The translations under genes were made by a program, and so were the position numbers. Shown one piece after another: positions 41,835 through 52,919 of a stretch of 64,000 nucleotides of DNA; position 1 is the first letter of the stretch, and the number at the start of each line of letters is the position of its first letter. The notes beneath the pieces were generated by a model. It was given only the letters and a program-made list of their open reading frames with translations, ran no database searches and was not told the origin of the DNA. Source of the DNA: Mycoplasma procyoni (GTDB lineage: Bacteria > Bacillota_I > Bacilli_A > Mycoplasmatales > Metamycoplasmataceae); NCBI RefSeq assembly GCF_017052595.1, contig NZ_JAFIDB010000001.1:1-64000 (forward strand). The letters are read 5' to 3'.

Positions 41835-43295
41835 ATGAAAAAAGTTAAATTTTTAAGCATTATTTTAGGATTAAGCCCACTTGCTTTAAGCAGTTGCTCT
41901 GTTCCTGCACTTTTTGCACAACAACAAAATCCAGGAACTAAAAAAGATGATGATGAAATAGTTTACGACAAGTCAATAGATGACAAAATTAAACCTGATT
42001 TTATCATCAATTTTTCACCAAAACATTATGAAGAACATAGATGAAATTCATTTTATTCAAATTATGAAGATTTTGAAAGAGACATTATAAATTTTGATAG
42101 AAATACTCAAATTGATGAGGATTGATTCTCTAAAGATAAAGGAATTGGAGACAAAAATAGTAGAAAATATGAAAAATGAAAAGAAATTCAAAAACAACTT
42201 TCAACAAGATTTAATAGAAAATTCTTTGAAACTAATTTCTTGATTCTTGATTGATTTGATAGATATAATAGATTAACTGACTTAACAAAAGATGATAAAT
42301 CTATTTCAATAACAAAAACCACTTTCTTTAGATCTCCATATGTAACAACAGACATTAGAACTGTAGATCCTGATTATTCTACCAACTTTGAAAATATCCA
42401 CATCGATGATAGACTTAGTTCAACAGCTTTTTATTCATTCAAAAAATCTGATTTTAAATCAAATAAAATTAAGATTAACAAAAAAGGAATAGATTATTTT
42501 TATAAAGATGAGGACTCTATAGGTAAAGCAGAAGATGAAGGAAGTTTTTACGCTTACATCACCCAACCAGCAAGAAAAATAGAACAATATAATTTCGAAA
42601 TAAAACCAGACGGAGTTTTAAACTTTGTAATTCCTGATTGATATCAAAATCCAAATTTACAAATAATTAGAGATTTTAATACTTTTAAAGAAAATATAGC
42701 AAACTTCAGCGATCAAATCAATAGAGAAGATGCGTTTTTAAATTCACTAAAAGGTACAGAAAATTCAGAAAAAGTAAAACAACAACTTCTTGAAAAATTC
42801 AATGAGGATTTCTTTAAAAAGAATTTCTTAGTATTATCTTTCCAAAACTACAATAAAAGAATTACTTCTTTAAATACAGAAGAATACAGAATTTCACTTG
42901 CAGAAACTAAATTTGAAGGTTATTTTGAAAATTCAAATAAAAACATTTTAACCGAAGCTAAATTCGATACATCGCTAAGTTTTGTACACGATCAAAGATT
43001 TAATTATACTGTATTCTATGCACTCAAAAAAGAAGACTTTGATTTCGAAAATCTTCACTTTGTAAAAGAATATATTGCTTATAGTCAATATAGAAATGAA
43101 AATCGTTTCGAAACATTGTTTGACTTCTGAATTAAAGACAAACCAGCGCCACAAGTAGAATTAGATGGAAGTGTTGACAATAAAGACACAAAACAAAAAC
43201 AACCAGAAACAGAAGACAAAAACAAAGATCAAAAATCAAACGAAGATTCAAACACAACTACTGATATCAAAAAAGAAGATGTTGAGTCCAAATAA
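41835..43295 (+). CDS. Lipoprotein, unknown function
   Basis: 486 residues. Lysine start, hydrophobic core and LSSC (Cys21), so an exported lipoprotein. The body is rich in aromatic and charged residues with many TGA-Trp codons and no recognised domain. Two distantly similar halves may be present: FFETNFLILDWFDRYNRLTDL (~residue 130) and FFKKNFLVLSFQNYNKRITSL (~330). The C-terminus is a low-complexity Lys/Glu/Asp/Asn tail. TATAAT at ~41803 and AAGGAG at the ATG; single gene with its own terminator. Confidence 0.8.
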
Positions 43296-43298
43296 ACA

Positions 43299-43324
43299 AA
43301 AATACAGGATTTTCCCTGTATTTT
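43299..43324 (+). terminator. Terminator after the 486-residue lipoprotein gene
   Basis: AAAATACAGG-ATTTTC-CCTGTATTTT followed by GTTTTTT. It also serves as the 3' boundary for the convergent TraX-like gene. Confidence 0.85.
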
Positions 43325-43337
43325 GTTTTTTAAATTG

Positions 43338-44174
43338 TTAATTTATCATAAAAGCAACAATTCCTGGAATAATAAAACTTAAAGGATAAGCTGATAAAAA
43401 TATTCAATTAAATAACCAGAACTTATGTGGTTTCTCAAAAGAATAGAGTGCAAATAGAAAACAAGTAACTAAACTATAAATTTGTATTTCTGGCATCAGC
43501 TTAAACAAATAAACTCAAACAAAATTAATTATTATAAAACCTAAAATAAAGAAAATTTTAAACAAAATTTCTTTATATTTTAGTTTAGAAGCAACTAAAT
43601 AACAATAGAAACCAAAGATAATTATTGCATATCCATATGACTGATAATCAATATTAAACAGATAGTTTAGTGAAGAAAGTTTAGAAATATTAAACTCAAA
43701 AGCAAACAGACAAACAAAGATCGCTAAAGAAACAATAATTCCCAAATACAGGTTTTTTCTGTGTAAATAGGCACTAAACACGCCCAAAAACAGAATAAAC
43801 ATAATATTTAAATATTGTGGTCTTAATCCGCTTACTGCATTAAATTTTGACAAAATCAAAATCACAAGCTGTATTGCAACTGCTAAAAACAGAAATCTTA
43901 AAACATAATAAAGTGGCCTTGAAGAATTATTAATTGCTATTATTGATAAAAAAGCAAAAATAGGAAATGCAATTCTTCCAACAATTCTTAATCACTCTAA
44001 TTCAGGATAAACTATATAACCAAAGTGATCAATAAACATTGTCACAACAGCAATTCATCTTAAAATTGTTGAGCTTAAAAACTTTCAAGAAAATGTTTCA
44101 ACATCAAACTTAAAAATGTTGAAAAAGGACTTAATAAACGCGTTTTTTAAGTCAATTAAATCACTTGTAAACAT
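43338..44174 (-). CDS. TraX family membrane protein
   Basis: 278 residues. About seven hydrophobic helices; the N-terminal half carries FIDHFGYIVYPELEWLRIVGRIAFPIFAFL, which matches TraX (PF05857), an acetyltransferase-like family named for F-pilin acetylation but widespread in Firmicutes without pili. The start is an ATG at 44174; an in-frame alternative at ~43865 is too short to hold the domain. Follows the exonuclease gene by 45 nt. No conjugation genes are near, so a pilus role is unlikely. Confidence 0.75.
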
Positions 44175-44219
44175 TTTAGTTATCTTTTGTTTTATTGAAA
44201 TTTTCATTTAGCACTCTTT

Positions 44220-45116
44220 CTATTTTATTCATTTTTGAAATTCTGCTTCACTAATTATTTCGATTTTATCACCATTCAATTCTAATACTTTTTTGAGTCT
44301 TGGAGATATTTTACATTCTAAAAAATTTCAGTATTCTTTCATTCCGAGAATTAAGATATCAATTTTAGGTCTAACATAAGAATCGGGAATTGCTCCTAAT
44401 GAGTTCACTATTTGAAGAGCTTCCATTTCAGACATTGTATAAAATTTTTCTCCAAAAACAACACGTTTTCCTTTTCAAAATTTTTCAAGTTCCTCTTTTG
44501 TTTCAAAACTCCTTTTCTTTTTTTGTTTTAGGAAAGTTTTAAAATTAAAGAATTTTTGAGTTTCTTCAATTAAAATGGAATTTTTATAAATTTCTGGACC
44601 TTTTTCTTTTTTAAGAATATCAAACAATTCTTTAGTTGAAATAACATCATCTAAAGCTCTATGGGTGTTTTGCGATAATTCAAAATAATTAACTAAAGTA
44701 ACTAATTTATGATTTGGTAAAAAATCAAAATACCTTCTTGCATACTTTAAAGTATCTAAATGTGAATTTTCAAGTTTAGGTTCTAAATAAGAATTTATAA
44801 ATCTAATATCAAAAGTAACATTGTGTCCAATTAAAATATCTCCTGAAATAAAATCAATAACTTCCTGTTTTAGATCTTCAAAGTGCTTTGCATTTTTGAG
44901 CATCTGATTTGTTATTCCGGTAATTGATGTAATCATTCATGTAAGTGGTTTTTTGGGTTTAAATAATTTACTATAGCGATCAACAATTTCATTATTTCTA
45001 ACTCTTACAATTCCAACCTCAATTATCTCATCTCTTCCTGCAACAATCCCTGTAGTTTCTGTATCGATAACACAATAGTCCTTAATTTCGGATAAACTAA
45101 TTAAAGTCTCTGCCAT
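44220..45116 (-). CDS. DnaQ-like 3'-5' exonuclease with BRCT domain
   Basis: 298 residues. N-terminal DEDDh exonuclease: VIDTETTG (motif I, ~16), GHNVTFDIRFI (II, ~98), and HRALDD (III, ~150). Then a linker of Lys-rich helices and a C-terminal BRCT-type module (VVFGEKFYTMSEMEALQIVNSLG ... YVRPKIDILILG ... KIEIISEAEFQKWI). Resembles PolC proofreading or a separate epsilon-type exonuclease; the BRCT fold suggests a role in repair or DNA-end recognition. TGA-Trp codons. AAAGGAG site. Confidence 0.85.
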
Positions 45117-45239
45117 ATTTTTTCTCCTTTATAATCACTTTAGTGCTCTTTTTGCTTTGCACAAAAATTCTTCTAATTTAATTTTAACAAATCTAACCAT
45201 CTATTTAGTTATTTTGGTTATTTATATTAAAATTAAATA

Positions 45240-45809
45240 ATGAAAAACAAAGAGTTTTGAAAAGTATTTTGATTTATTATCAAGTGTACATTTATTGGAT
45301 TTGGTGGCGGAAACGCAATAATGCCAGTTATTAAAAAATATGCTGTGGATCAGTATAAATGGTTAGATGATGAAGAATTTAACAATGCAATAGTTGCTGT
45401 AAATTTAATTCCAGGACCTGCAGTAATTGAAATGATTTCTTATATAGCAATCAAAAAGTTAGGAAAAGTTTTAGGAATTATTGTAACTTTGTTAGCAATA
45501 ATGCCTCATGTTTTAGTTGTAATGGTGCTTTTTGTTTTAAGTTCACTATTACCTAATAAGTATTTATTTGTTTTAAATATCGGAGTTATGCCTGCTTTAA
45601 TAGGTGTTGTGTCTGCTTTTGGTTATCGTTATTTAAAAACATCTCAAAAAGCACTTTCTTTACCGATTTGAATTTCTTTATTTTTAATTACTGCTGCATT
45701 TTGTCTTTTTGTTCCAGCACCTTTTAATCTGCCTGCAATTCCTTTAGTTGTTGTTATTTTAATTGTCTTTATAACAGAATTTATTAGATCTAAAAGGAAC
45801 AAAAAATAA
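45240..45809 (+). CDS. Chromate transporter-type protein, first half
   Basis: 189 residues, about five hydrophobic helices. The CHR signature FIGFGGGNAIMPVI and NLIPGPAVIEMISYIA mark it as a ChrA family half-protein. Together with the next gene it makes a short-chain CHR pair; substrate (chromate or another oxyanion) unproven. No Shine-Dalgarno; TATATT ends 11 nt upstream, so the mRNA is near-leaderless. Overlaps the next gene as TAATG. Confidence 0.85.
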
Positions 45810-46465
45810 TGATATTAGCAATTTTAGTTTCTTTATTAAGTGTGTTTATTATTGGTCTGATTGTCTTTGGTGGCGGACAGGTTTTTATGCCAATATTTAG
45901 TTCCTTTTGAAGCTTTATTTCAGACACATTTAATTTAAATATTACACAAGAAAAAATCGATTTAGTTTTTACAATTTCCAACTCAACTCCAGGTGTTGTT
46001 TCAACCAAATTTGCAGCATTTACAGGGATTTTAGTATCAAATGGAGCTTGATGAGGTTGAATAGTAAGCTTATTTAGTTATTTAGTTTTCTGTCTGCCTT
46101 CAATCTTTATGATGCTTTTATCTATAAAGCTAATTTCAAAAAGCAAACAGAATAAATACCTTGCAAATATGATGAAATTTATTAACCCTGTAGTTGCCGG
46201 AATCTTGATCTCTTTAGCAATTCAGTTGCTCATTTCAACCATCTTTGTACAAATGCAATTTAACAGCTCTTTTGGAAACTATATAAGTTTCAAAAATACA
46301 GAAAAATCGCAGTTTTTCAGTGGTTGAAGATTTATTGCTCTGTGTATTTGAGTGCCTGTTTTTGCTGTATTTTCCTTTATTTACTACTACAAAAAGAAAC
46401 CTTTATACTATTTATTTATTGGCGGAATAATAAGTGCCTTTATTATTTTTGAACCTTGATTATAG
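45809..46465 (+). CDS. Chromate transporter-type protein, second half
   Basis: 218 residues with about six helices. Motif VFGGGQVFMPIF, matching the first half's FGGGNAIMPVI, followed by NSTPGVVSTKFAAFTG, again the CHR pattern (substrate side NPGP/NSTPG). Several TGA-Trp, including near the C-terminus, EPWL. Translationally coupled to the first half and followed 7 nt later by uvrC. Confidence 0.85.
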
Positions 46466-46472
46466 GAGAGTT

Positions 46473-48023
46473 ATGCACGACTTTTTTAAACAAAGAATTA
46501 AAAATGAAGTCCCAGATCTTCCTGGGGTTTATTTATGAAAAAATGCACAAAATAAAATCATTTATGTTGGTAAAGCATTAAGTCTTAAAAAGAGAATGAG
46601 ACAGTATTTTGAAGGTTCAAAAAACTCAAGATGAACACCAAAAATGGTTGAAGAAATAAAGGACTTTGAAATCAGAATTGCAAAGAATGAAAAAGAGGCT
46701 TTTTTATTAGAAATCAAGCTAATAAATCTTTATAATCCACCTTATAACATCCTTCTTAAAAACAACAACAAATACCCTTATTTACAAATCAAAAAGAATC
46801 CAAAAAACATTGAAATTGATATTAAATTCAACTTCAATAAAGCAGAAAATGTCTTTAGTTATGGCCCTTTTCCTCCTGGCTATGGACTTAGAGTTATTAG
46901 AACCTTTTTAGAAAGTGAATTCCTTTATAAAGATGGCTTTAAAATTAAAGACACAGACTGAAAAGATGCTGAAATAGATACAGTTTTCGAAAACATTAAA
47001 GACACCTTAAATCTCAAAGATAAAGGATTTATAGGGCTTTTAGAACAAAGAATCAAAAAATTTGAAGAACTTGAGTTATATGAAAAAATCATTGATCTCA
47101 ACAAAATAATTGATTCACTAAAGAAAAATCAAGAACAGATTCAAAACATTCAACTCGAAACTGATAAAGACTTTGATGTTTTAGTTTTTAGAGAAGACTC
47201 AAAAACTTTCTTTGCTTTTCTTTATTCTTATCGTTTAGGTGTTTTTAAAAATACCTTCAATGAATCTTTTTCTAAAAACACAACTTTCGAAAGTTTCTGT
47301 GCTCAGTTTGTTGAAAAGTACTATGAAAGAAATTACATTCCTGATAAAGTCATTTTAGAATCAAGTTTAGAAGACTTTGAGTTTGAGTTTTCAAACATTA
47401 AATCCAAAATAACTTTTCCAAAACAAGGTAAGTTTAGAAATGTTTTGGATTTTGTTATCAAACAAGTTGACTCAAATGATTTAGAAAGCATACAACAAAA
47501 CTCAACAAAACAACAAAGTGTTTTTAATGAACTTAAAGAACTTCTTTCACTAAAAAAACTTGAGAAGCTTGTTATTGTTGATAATTCCTTCCAAATCAAC
47601 AATAAAGCCGTAACTTTTGTAATGGCAATGGATGTTTTCGGAAATATCTCAAGTAAAAATTTCTTTTATTACCATCCTACTTCAGAAGTTGCTGCAGATA
47701 TTAAACTTATGGAAATTGGACTTGATAAATATATAAATTCAAATAAATTTATTAATCCTGATTTAATAATTGTTGATGGCTTTGATTTACAAATCAACAC
47801 TGCTGCTTCTGTTTTAAGTAAAAACAAGATTAAAAACATTGCTCTAGCGGGTTTAGTAAAAAATGAAAAACATCAAACAAGTCATTTAATTGATGAATTT
47901 GGGTACAAAAAAGAAATTTCAGATGATCTTTTTAGATATTTATCATTTATTCAAATTGAGGTTGATAGAATAGCCAAAGCTGCCTACAACAAAAGAAAAA
48001 ATCAAACAATGCTTAAATCCTAG
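46473..48023 (+). CDS. uvrC: UvrC nucleotide-excision-repair subunit, short
   Basis: 516 residues, against ~590 for usual UvrC. N-terminal GIY-YIG nuclease: DLPGVYLWKNAQNKIIYVGKA (~13-33) and EKEAFLLEIKLI. The C-terminal RNase H-like nuclease retains IVDNSF (first Asp) and IIVDGFD (second Asp) but the usual GGKGQ loop is changed and the position of the usual catalytic His reads VDRIAK (family AHRFA). The protein ends shortly after, so the terminal helix-hairpin-helix pair is missing. UvrB is present at 54.6 kb; UvrA is outside the window. GGAG site. Confidence 0.9.
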
Positions 48024-48039
48024 AAATAATCTAGGATTT
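48015..48039 (+). terminator. Terminator after uvrC
   Basis: AAATCCTAG-AAATAAT-CTAGGATTT followed by TTGTTTTG. Confidence 0.85.
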
Positions 48040-48192
48040 TTGTTTTGTTGATAAATCAAATAAAAAATGCAAAATTATACTCCAAAAATCTAATTTTTTT
48101 CACTTTTTTTAATTTTGGACAAAAAAATTGCAAAATTTAGCATATTCTAATGAACAAAAAACCAATTTTTTTAACTTTTTTGGTTCAAATAC

Positions 48193-48198
48193 TATAAT
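48193..48198 (+). promoter_or_regulatory. Promoter -10 of the repeat lipoprotein gene
   Basis: TATAAT ~77 nt before the ATG, giving a ~70-nt 5' leader. The preceding 130 bp contain a degenerate direct repeat (GCAAAATT...AATTTTTTT at ~48070 and ~48130). Confidence 0.45.
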
Positions 48199-48274
48199 TT
48201 TCTTAAGGTTTTCAAAATTTTGAGTATATCTTTTGAGGCCTGAATAATTTATCAAATAGATAAAAGGAGACAAA

Positions 48275-49780
48275 ATGAAAAAATTACAAAAAAGTTTATT
48301 AGTTTTAAGTAGCTCATTTGCAGCAGTGCCATTAGTAGCATTTTCATGTTCACCAACCGCACAAGCTTCAAAACCTGGAAATACACAAACACAAAAAGCT
48401 ACAAATCAAACAATAGACCCAACACAATATGGAGTTGCTAAATTAGCTGAAAATATTAAAGCAAGAGAATTTTTATACCCAGCAGCAACTATTGAAAACT
48501 TTTTAGATAAGGATGGAGTATTCACTTTTGGTTTACACGAAAAACCATTAGAAAATGCTAAAGGAGAATGAGTTGCATTAGCTACTGAAGTAAAATCATA
48601 TAACAATAATGAATTAGTAGCAGGTTCAACACCAATTAAAGCTGAAGCAACAGCTGATGAATCAAAAGATCCATTAAAACACGAACCTCGTTTAACATTT
48701 AAATGATCAAAAGCAACAAACAACGAACTTAAAGCTGGTTCTTACTACACATTTATTTTCTACAAAAAAGATGGAACAGAAAAAATCGTTTACAGTAAAG
48801 CTAACCTTGATGGAAATAAAGACATTTTCCCAGTTAAATACACAAACCACTCAATCGACTTAAAAGCAAATGGAATTAATCTAAAACCAGGATTTAAAGA
48901 AAGAACTTTCTTATATCCAGCAGCAACACCAGAAAACTTCTTAAATGAAGACGGAGTGTTTAAATTTGGATTACATGAAAAACCATTAGAAGGAGCTGAA
49001 GGAGAATGAGTTGCTTTTGCTACAAAAGTTAAATCAGCAACAGACAACACAATTTTCTCTAAAGAAACACCTGTTGTAAAAGCTGAAGCAACAGCAGATA
49101 AAACAAAAGATCCATTAAAACACGAACCACGTTTAACATTCGAGTGATCAGCGGCTAAAGGAAATGCATTAGAAAACGGAGCTTTCTACACATTTATTTT
49201 CTACAAAAAAGATGGTTCAGAAAGAGTTGTTTATAGTGCAGAAAATCTAGCAGGAAATAAAGACATTTTCCCTGTAAAAGCTTCTAACCAAAACATTGAT
49301 CCTACAAAACACGGAGTTGCTAAATTAGCAGAAAACATCGATGTAAGAAAACTTCTACACCCAGCAGCTGTTGAAGAAAACTTTTTAGACTCAAATGGCG
49401 TATTTAGATTTGGTCTACATGAACAACCATTAGTTGGCGTTGCAGGTGAATGAGTTGCTATTGCTTCTGAAGTTAAATCAGCAACAGACAACACTTTAGT
49501 AGTTCCTCAAACTGTAAAAATTGCAACAGCAACAGCTGATGAAACAAAAGATCCAATACAACACAAAAGACGTTTAGACTTCGTTTGATCAGAAGCTAAT
49601 GGAAACAAATTAGAAGAAAACAAATTCTACACATTTGTATTCTATAAAAAAGATGGAACACAAAAAATTGTTTTCGGAGACGAAAACATTAAAACAAACA
49701 AAGATATCTTCCCAACAGACAAAAAAGCAAAAGCACATGAAGAACTTCCTGCTGCTAAAACAACAACTACTCAATCCTAA
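48275..49780 (+). CDS. Lipoprotein with three ~145-residue tandem repeats
   Basis: 501 residues. Lipobox AFSC (Cys25) after a 24-residue signal peptide. Three homologous modules begin near residues 50, 196 and 344; each contains FLYPAAT..NF, GVF.FGLHEKPL, GEWVA.A..VKS, a Pro-Leu-Lys/Arg turn (DPLKHEPRLTF) and FYTF.FYKKDG, and ends near NKDIFP. Modules 1 and 3 also share IDPT..GVAKLAENI, so they may be closer to each other in that part. Each has a TGA-Trp in GEW and in TF.W. Likely an abundant surface antigen. GGAG ribosome site. Confidence 0.85.
48412..49738 (+). repeat. Three tandem ~440-bp coding repeats
   Basis: Modules at ~48412, ~48850 and ~49291 of the lipoprotein gene; spacing about 440 bp. 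Confidence 0.8.
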
Positions 49781-49799
49781 TAAATTTTGTATAATGAAA

Positions 49800-49827
49800 A
49801 ACTTAACAACCAAGCAGTTGTTAAGTT
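49800..49827. terminator. Bidirectional terminator between the repeat lipoprotein and rluB/rsuA-type genes
   Basis: AACTTAACAAC-CAAGCA-GTTGTTAAGTT hairpin between convergent genes, T-rich on both sides. Confidence 0.85.
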
Positions 49828-49829
49828 TT

Positions 49830-50528
49830 TTAATTGAGAATTTCTTCCTTCGAAATCCTGATGTATTGGCCTTTTTGTAAATCATTTGGCAATTCTAAAT
49901 TATGAAATTTAATTCTTTTAAGAAATAAAACGGTGTAATGAAAAGCACTAAACATTCTTTTTACTTGATGAAACTTGCCTTCTGAAATTACTAAATTACA
50001 GGTTTTTTCTGTAATTATCTCTAATTTTGCTGGTTTTGTTAATTTGTCTTCTTTGATGTCAATTCCTTTTGCAAAAGCATCTATTAATTCTGGTTTTAGT
50101 TCTTTATCTACTTCAACATAGTATGTTTTTTTTACGTGTTTAGATGGTGACAATAAATCATGACTTAACTCACCATCGTTTGTGATTAATAAAAGACCTT
50201 CTGTATCTAAATCAAGTCTTCCTACTGTGTGTAAATCTGAAATATTTCTATCTTCTGGATTAAGCAATTCAAAAACAGTTTCGTGCAAATTATCTTTATT
50301 TGCACAAACATATCCTTGTGGCTTATTCATCAAAAAATACACATTTTTTCCTTTATAAAGAATTTTATCGTCAATTGCAATTTCATCTTGTTGTTGATCA
50401 ACAACAACTAATGATGAAATAATGTTTCCGTTTAGTTTTACTCTTTTTTGCTTTATTAAATCCTTTGCTTGTGAGCGGGAAAATTGAGTTTTAGAAGCTA
50501 TTACTTTTTCAATTCTTTCTTTTTTCAT
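49830..50528 (-). CDS. RsuA/RluB/RluE family pseudouridine synthase
   Basis: 232 residues. N-terminal S4 RNA-binding domain (RIEKVIASKTQFSRSQAKDLIKQKRVKLNG) and catalytic domain with LHTVGRLDLDTEGLLLITNDGE (catalytic Asp in GRLD), KKTYYVEVD and EGKFHQVKRMF. Modifies rRNA uridines; the exact site (16S versus 23S) cannot be told from the sequence. Stop lies 2 nt from the terminator. Overlaps the DJ-1 family gene by one base. Confidence 0.93.
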   Translation of the reverse strand: MKKERIEKVIASKTQFSRSQAKDLIKQKRVKLNGNIISSLVVVDQQQDEIAIDDKILYKGKNVYFLMNKPQGYVCANKDNLHETVFELLNPEDRNISDLHTVGRLDLDTEGLLLITNDGELSHDLLSPSKHVKKTYYVEVDKELKPELIDAFAKGIDIKEDKLTKPAKLEIITEKTCNLVISEGKFHQVKRMFSAFHYTVLFLKRIKFHNLELPNDLQKGQYIRISKEEILN

Positions 50529-51067
50529 TAACCAACTAAAGCCTTAAGTATTTCTTCTCTTTTTTGTTTTGATTGCAGTCTTTCAATGATTTCAAGAGCA
50601 AAATCAATTGAGTAATAAGCACTTCTTCCTGTAATTACTTTGTTATCAACCACAACTCCATTGTCTTTGTAATTTTGCCCTTTTAAAGATGCATTAGGAA
50701 AAGCTGTGTAGTTGATTGTTTGATCAAAAACTTTCTTTTCAAAAAGAGCATTTGGAGCATCACAAATTGCAAAAACTCATTTGTTTTCATCCAAGAATTT
50801 CTTTAAAAGATCTAAACTTTTTTGATCAGTTCTTAAGTGAGTTGCACCTTTTCCGCCAGGAACAAAAATGGCACTAAATTCACTAAAATCACTTATTTTC
50901 TCTGTTTGCAGATTTACAAGTTTGTGCTGTCCTGTGTATGTTTTAGTTGTGTTGGGGTTATAAAATACAATTTGATCAAAGGTTTTTGCTCTTTCTAAAG
51001 TAGAACATACAGCAATCATTTCATAATCCTGAAATTCATCTAAAACTAATACTAATAATTTATTCAT
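50528..51067 (-). CDS. DJ-1/PfpI family protein
   Basis: 179 residues. Flavodoxin-like class I glutamine-amidotransferase fold with the nucleophile elbow in FAICDAPNAL, and FVPGGKGATHLRTD (oxyanion loop region). Family members are stress-related hydrolases, deglycases or chaperones. One TGA-Trp just before VFAICD. Fits a unit rbgA-pip-DJ-1-rluB type order on the minus strand. Confidence 0.88.
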
Positions 51068-51074
51068 TTTTCTC

Positions 51075-52010
51075 CTATAAACTATCTATTACTTTTTTAA
51101 GTTGTTTATAAAGTGCTTTATCAATTGTTGAGTGTGAAGCTTCATCAACTAAAAATAGTTGTGAGTTTTTAAGTTTTTTATGTAAATCATAAGCTGCTTT
51201 TGGTTTACACACAACATCTTGTCTACCGTGAATTATAAAAGTTTTTATGTTCTCTATTTTGTGTGCATTATCCAAAATGAAGTTATCACTTTCTAAAAAA
51301 CTTCTATTAACAAAATAATGAGATTCTAAAAGAGCAATATCAAGCATTTCCTGTTGAACTTTCGAAGTAACTTCAGGGTGTTTGTATGTTTTAATTGAAA
51401 CTAAACAAGACTCTCAAGAAGAAAAGATTTCAGCCGCTTTGTGTCTTTGTGGGCGTTTTGGATCTTTGAGAATATTGTAGTAATTTTCAATGATGCTTAA
51501 ATCCGGATTGTATTCTTTTTGATTCTTTATGAAACTGAAATAGTGATCAAAATAATCAGGATAAAATGTTTCAGCCCCTTCTTTTTCATACAGAAAATCA
51601 ACATCTTCTTGTCTTGCTAAAAATACAGCTCTTAATAAAAGAAAATTAGTATTTTGAGGGTATTTAATTGCATAGAGTAAACTTAAAGTTGTGCCTCAAC
51701 TTCCGCCAAAAAGCCCTATTTTATCGATATTTAAGTGCTTTCTTAATTTTTCGATATCTTCGATAAGCTCTTGTGTGTTATTGTTTTTAAGTTCATTTTG
51801 AGGCAAGCTTTTACCACAACCTCTTTGATCAAATAGAACAACTCTGAATTTATTGAGATCAAAAAGTTTAATTGCTTTTTGACTCATTCCTCCACCAGGT
51901 CCACCATGGACTACAAATACTGTATTTTTGGCATTTTTGCCATAAACTTCATAGTAAATTTTGTGTAATGAATCGACTTGTAAATAATTTTTTTCTACTA
52001 AATTAGTCAT
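51075..52010 (-). CDS. pip: Proline iminopeptidase
   Basis: 311 residues, alpha/beta hydrolase. Removes N-terminal proline from peptides. Oxyanion region HGGPGGGM (~36), FDQRGCGKS, nucleophile GGSWGTTLSLLYA with Ser in a GxSxG-like GGSWG (TGA-Trp inside), Asp in GRQDVVCKP and the final His in EASHST. Length fits peptidase family S33. Overlaps the rbgA 3' end by 8 nt. Confidence 0.92.
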
Positions 52011-52827
52011 ATGTTACATTTGTTAGCTTTCTTAAGTATATAATGAATCATTGCATTGTTTTTTCTAAGTCTGGTTGGTTGTTTTTTACTAAAAAGTTTT
52101 TTTCTTTAGCAAGGTTGTATAAATTATTGTAAATTTCTGTTTCGTCTGTAGTTGGTTCTAGATTGAGTTCTCTTATTTTGTGAGGATAGTACTCAGAAAG
52201 AAGTTTATAACCGAAGTTAAAAAACTCTTTTTTAGGTATTATGTCTGGCTTGATTGAACCAATTATTGCAAGCTTAATTCCAATTAGTTGATCCTCAAAT
52301 TTTGGTCACAAAATTCCTGGTGTATCTAATAATTGAATATCACCTGCATTTATTCATTGTTGCCCTTTTGTAACCCCTGGCATGTCTCCTACTTTTGTTT
52401 TTGAACCTGAAATATGGTTAATTAAAGTGGATTTTCCGCTGTTTGGAACTCCCATAATAAAAACTCTTAAACGAGGTTTTAATAATCCTCTTTTTAAATC
52501 TTTTTCTCTTTTTTCTTTTAGTTGCTCATTAATTGAGTTTAAAATTAGTTTTTTAGATGAACCTTCTTTTAAATTAACAAAGACAACTTTAGAATTAGAG
52601 TTAGAAAATCTTTGTTGAATTTTGTCAATCTTTGAGGCATCTGCCATATCTTTTTTCGTCACAACAAAAAGACGAGGTTTCTCTGGCGAAATCTTGTCAA
52701 ATTCTTCGTTGTAGGAGCTAATTGGTGCTCTTCCATCTAAAACGATAATAAATAAATCTGCTAAAACTTGTTTTTCTTTTATTTGTTTGAGTGCTTTGGC
52801 CATGTGGCCTGGAAATCATTGTATCAT
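52003..52827 (-). CDS. rbgA: Ribosome-biogenesis GTPase RbgA (YlqF)
   Basis: 274 residues. Circularly permuted GTPase needed for late 50S assembly. N-terminus MIQWFPGHMAKA is the family hallmark (Trp from TGA). Permuted G motifs: TKKD (G4, ~58), GVPNSGKSTLINHI (G1, ~127), GVTKGQQW (G2) and DTPGILWP (G3). The ATG has no Shine-Dalgarno; TATAAT ends 7 nt upstream. First gene of the unit that includes pip. Confidence 0.95.
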
Positions 52828-52834
52828 AACTTAA

Positions 52835-52840
52835 ATTATA
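52835..52840 (-). promoter_or_regulatory. rbgA -10 (leaderless)
   Basis: TATAAT on the minus strand, 7 nt from the rbgA ATG, with TTACTT at a 17-nt spacing as -35. Confidence 0.6.
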
Positions 52841-52861
52841 CTATGTTGGTCTCAAAAAAGT

Positions 52862-52891
52862 AAAAATACAGGAACGAATTCCTGTATTTTT
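52862..52891 (-). terminator. Terminator after tuf
   Basis: Thirteen-bp stem AAAAATACAGGAA / TTCCTGTATTTTT with a four-base loop. Confidence 0.85.
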
Positions 52892-52919
52892 GTTTGTTTT
52901 GGTTGTTTGAATTACTGAA

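Noticed and set aside
43338-44174. TraX as sign of a conjugative element
   Set aside because: No other conjugation or integration genes nearby; TraX-like proteins are common in Firmicutes without pili.
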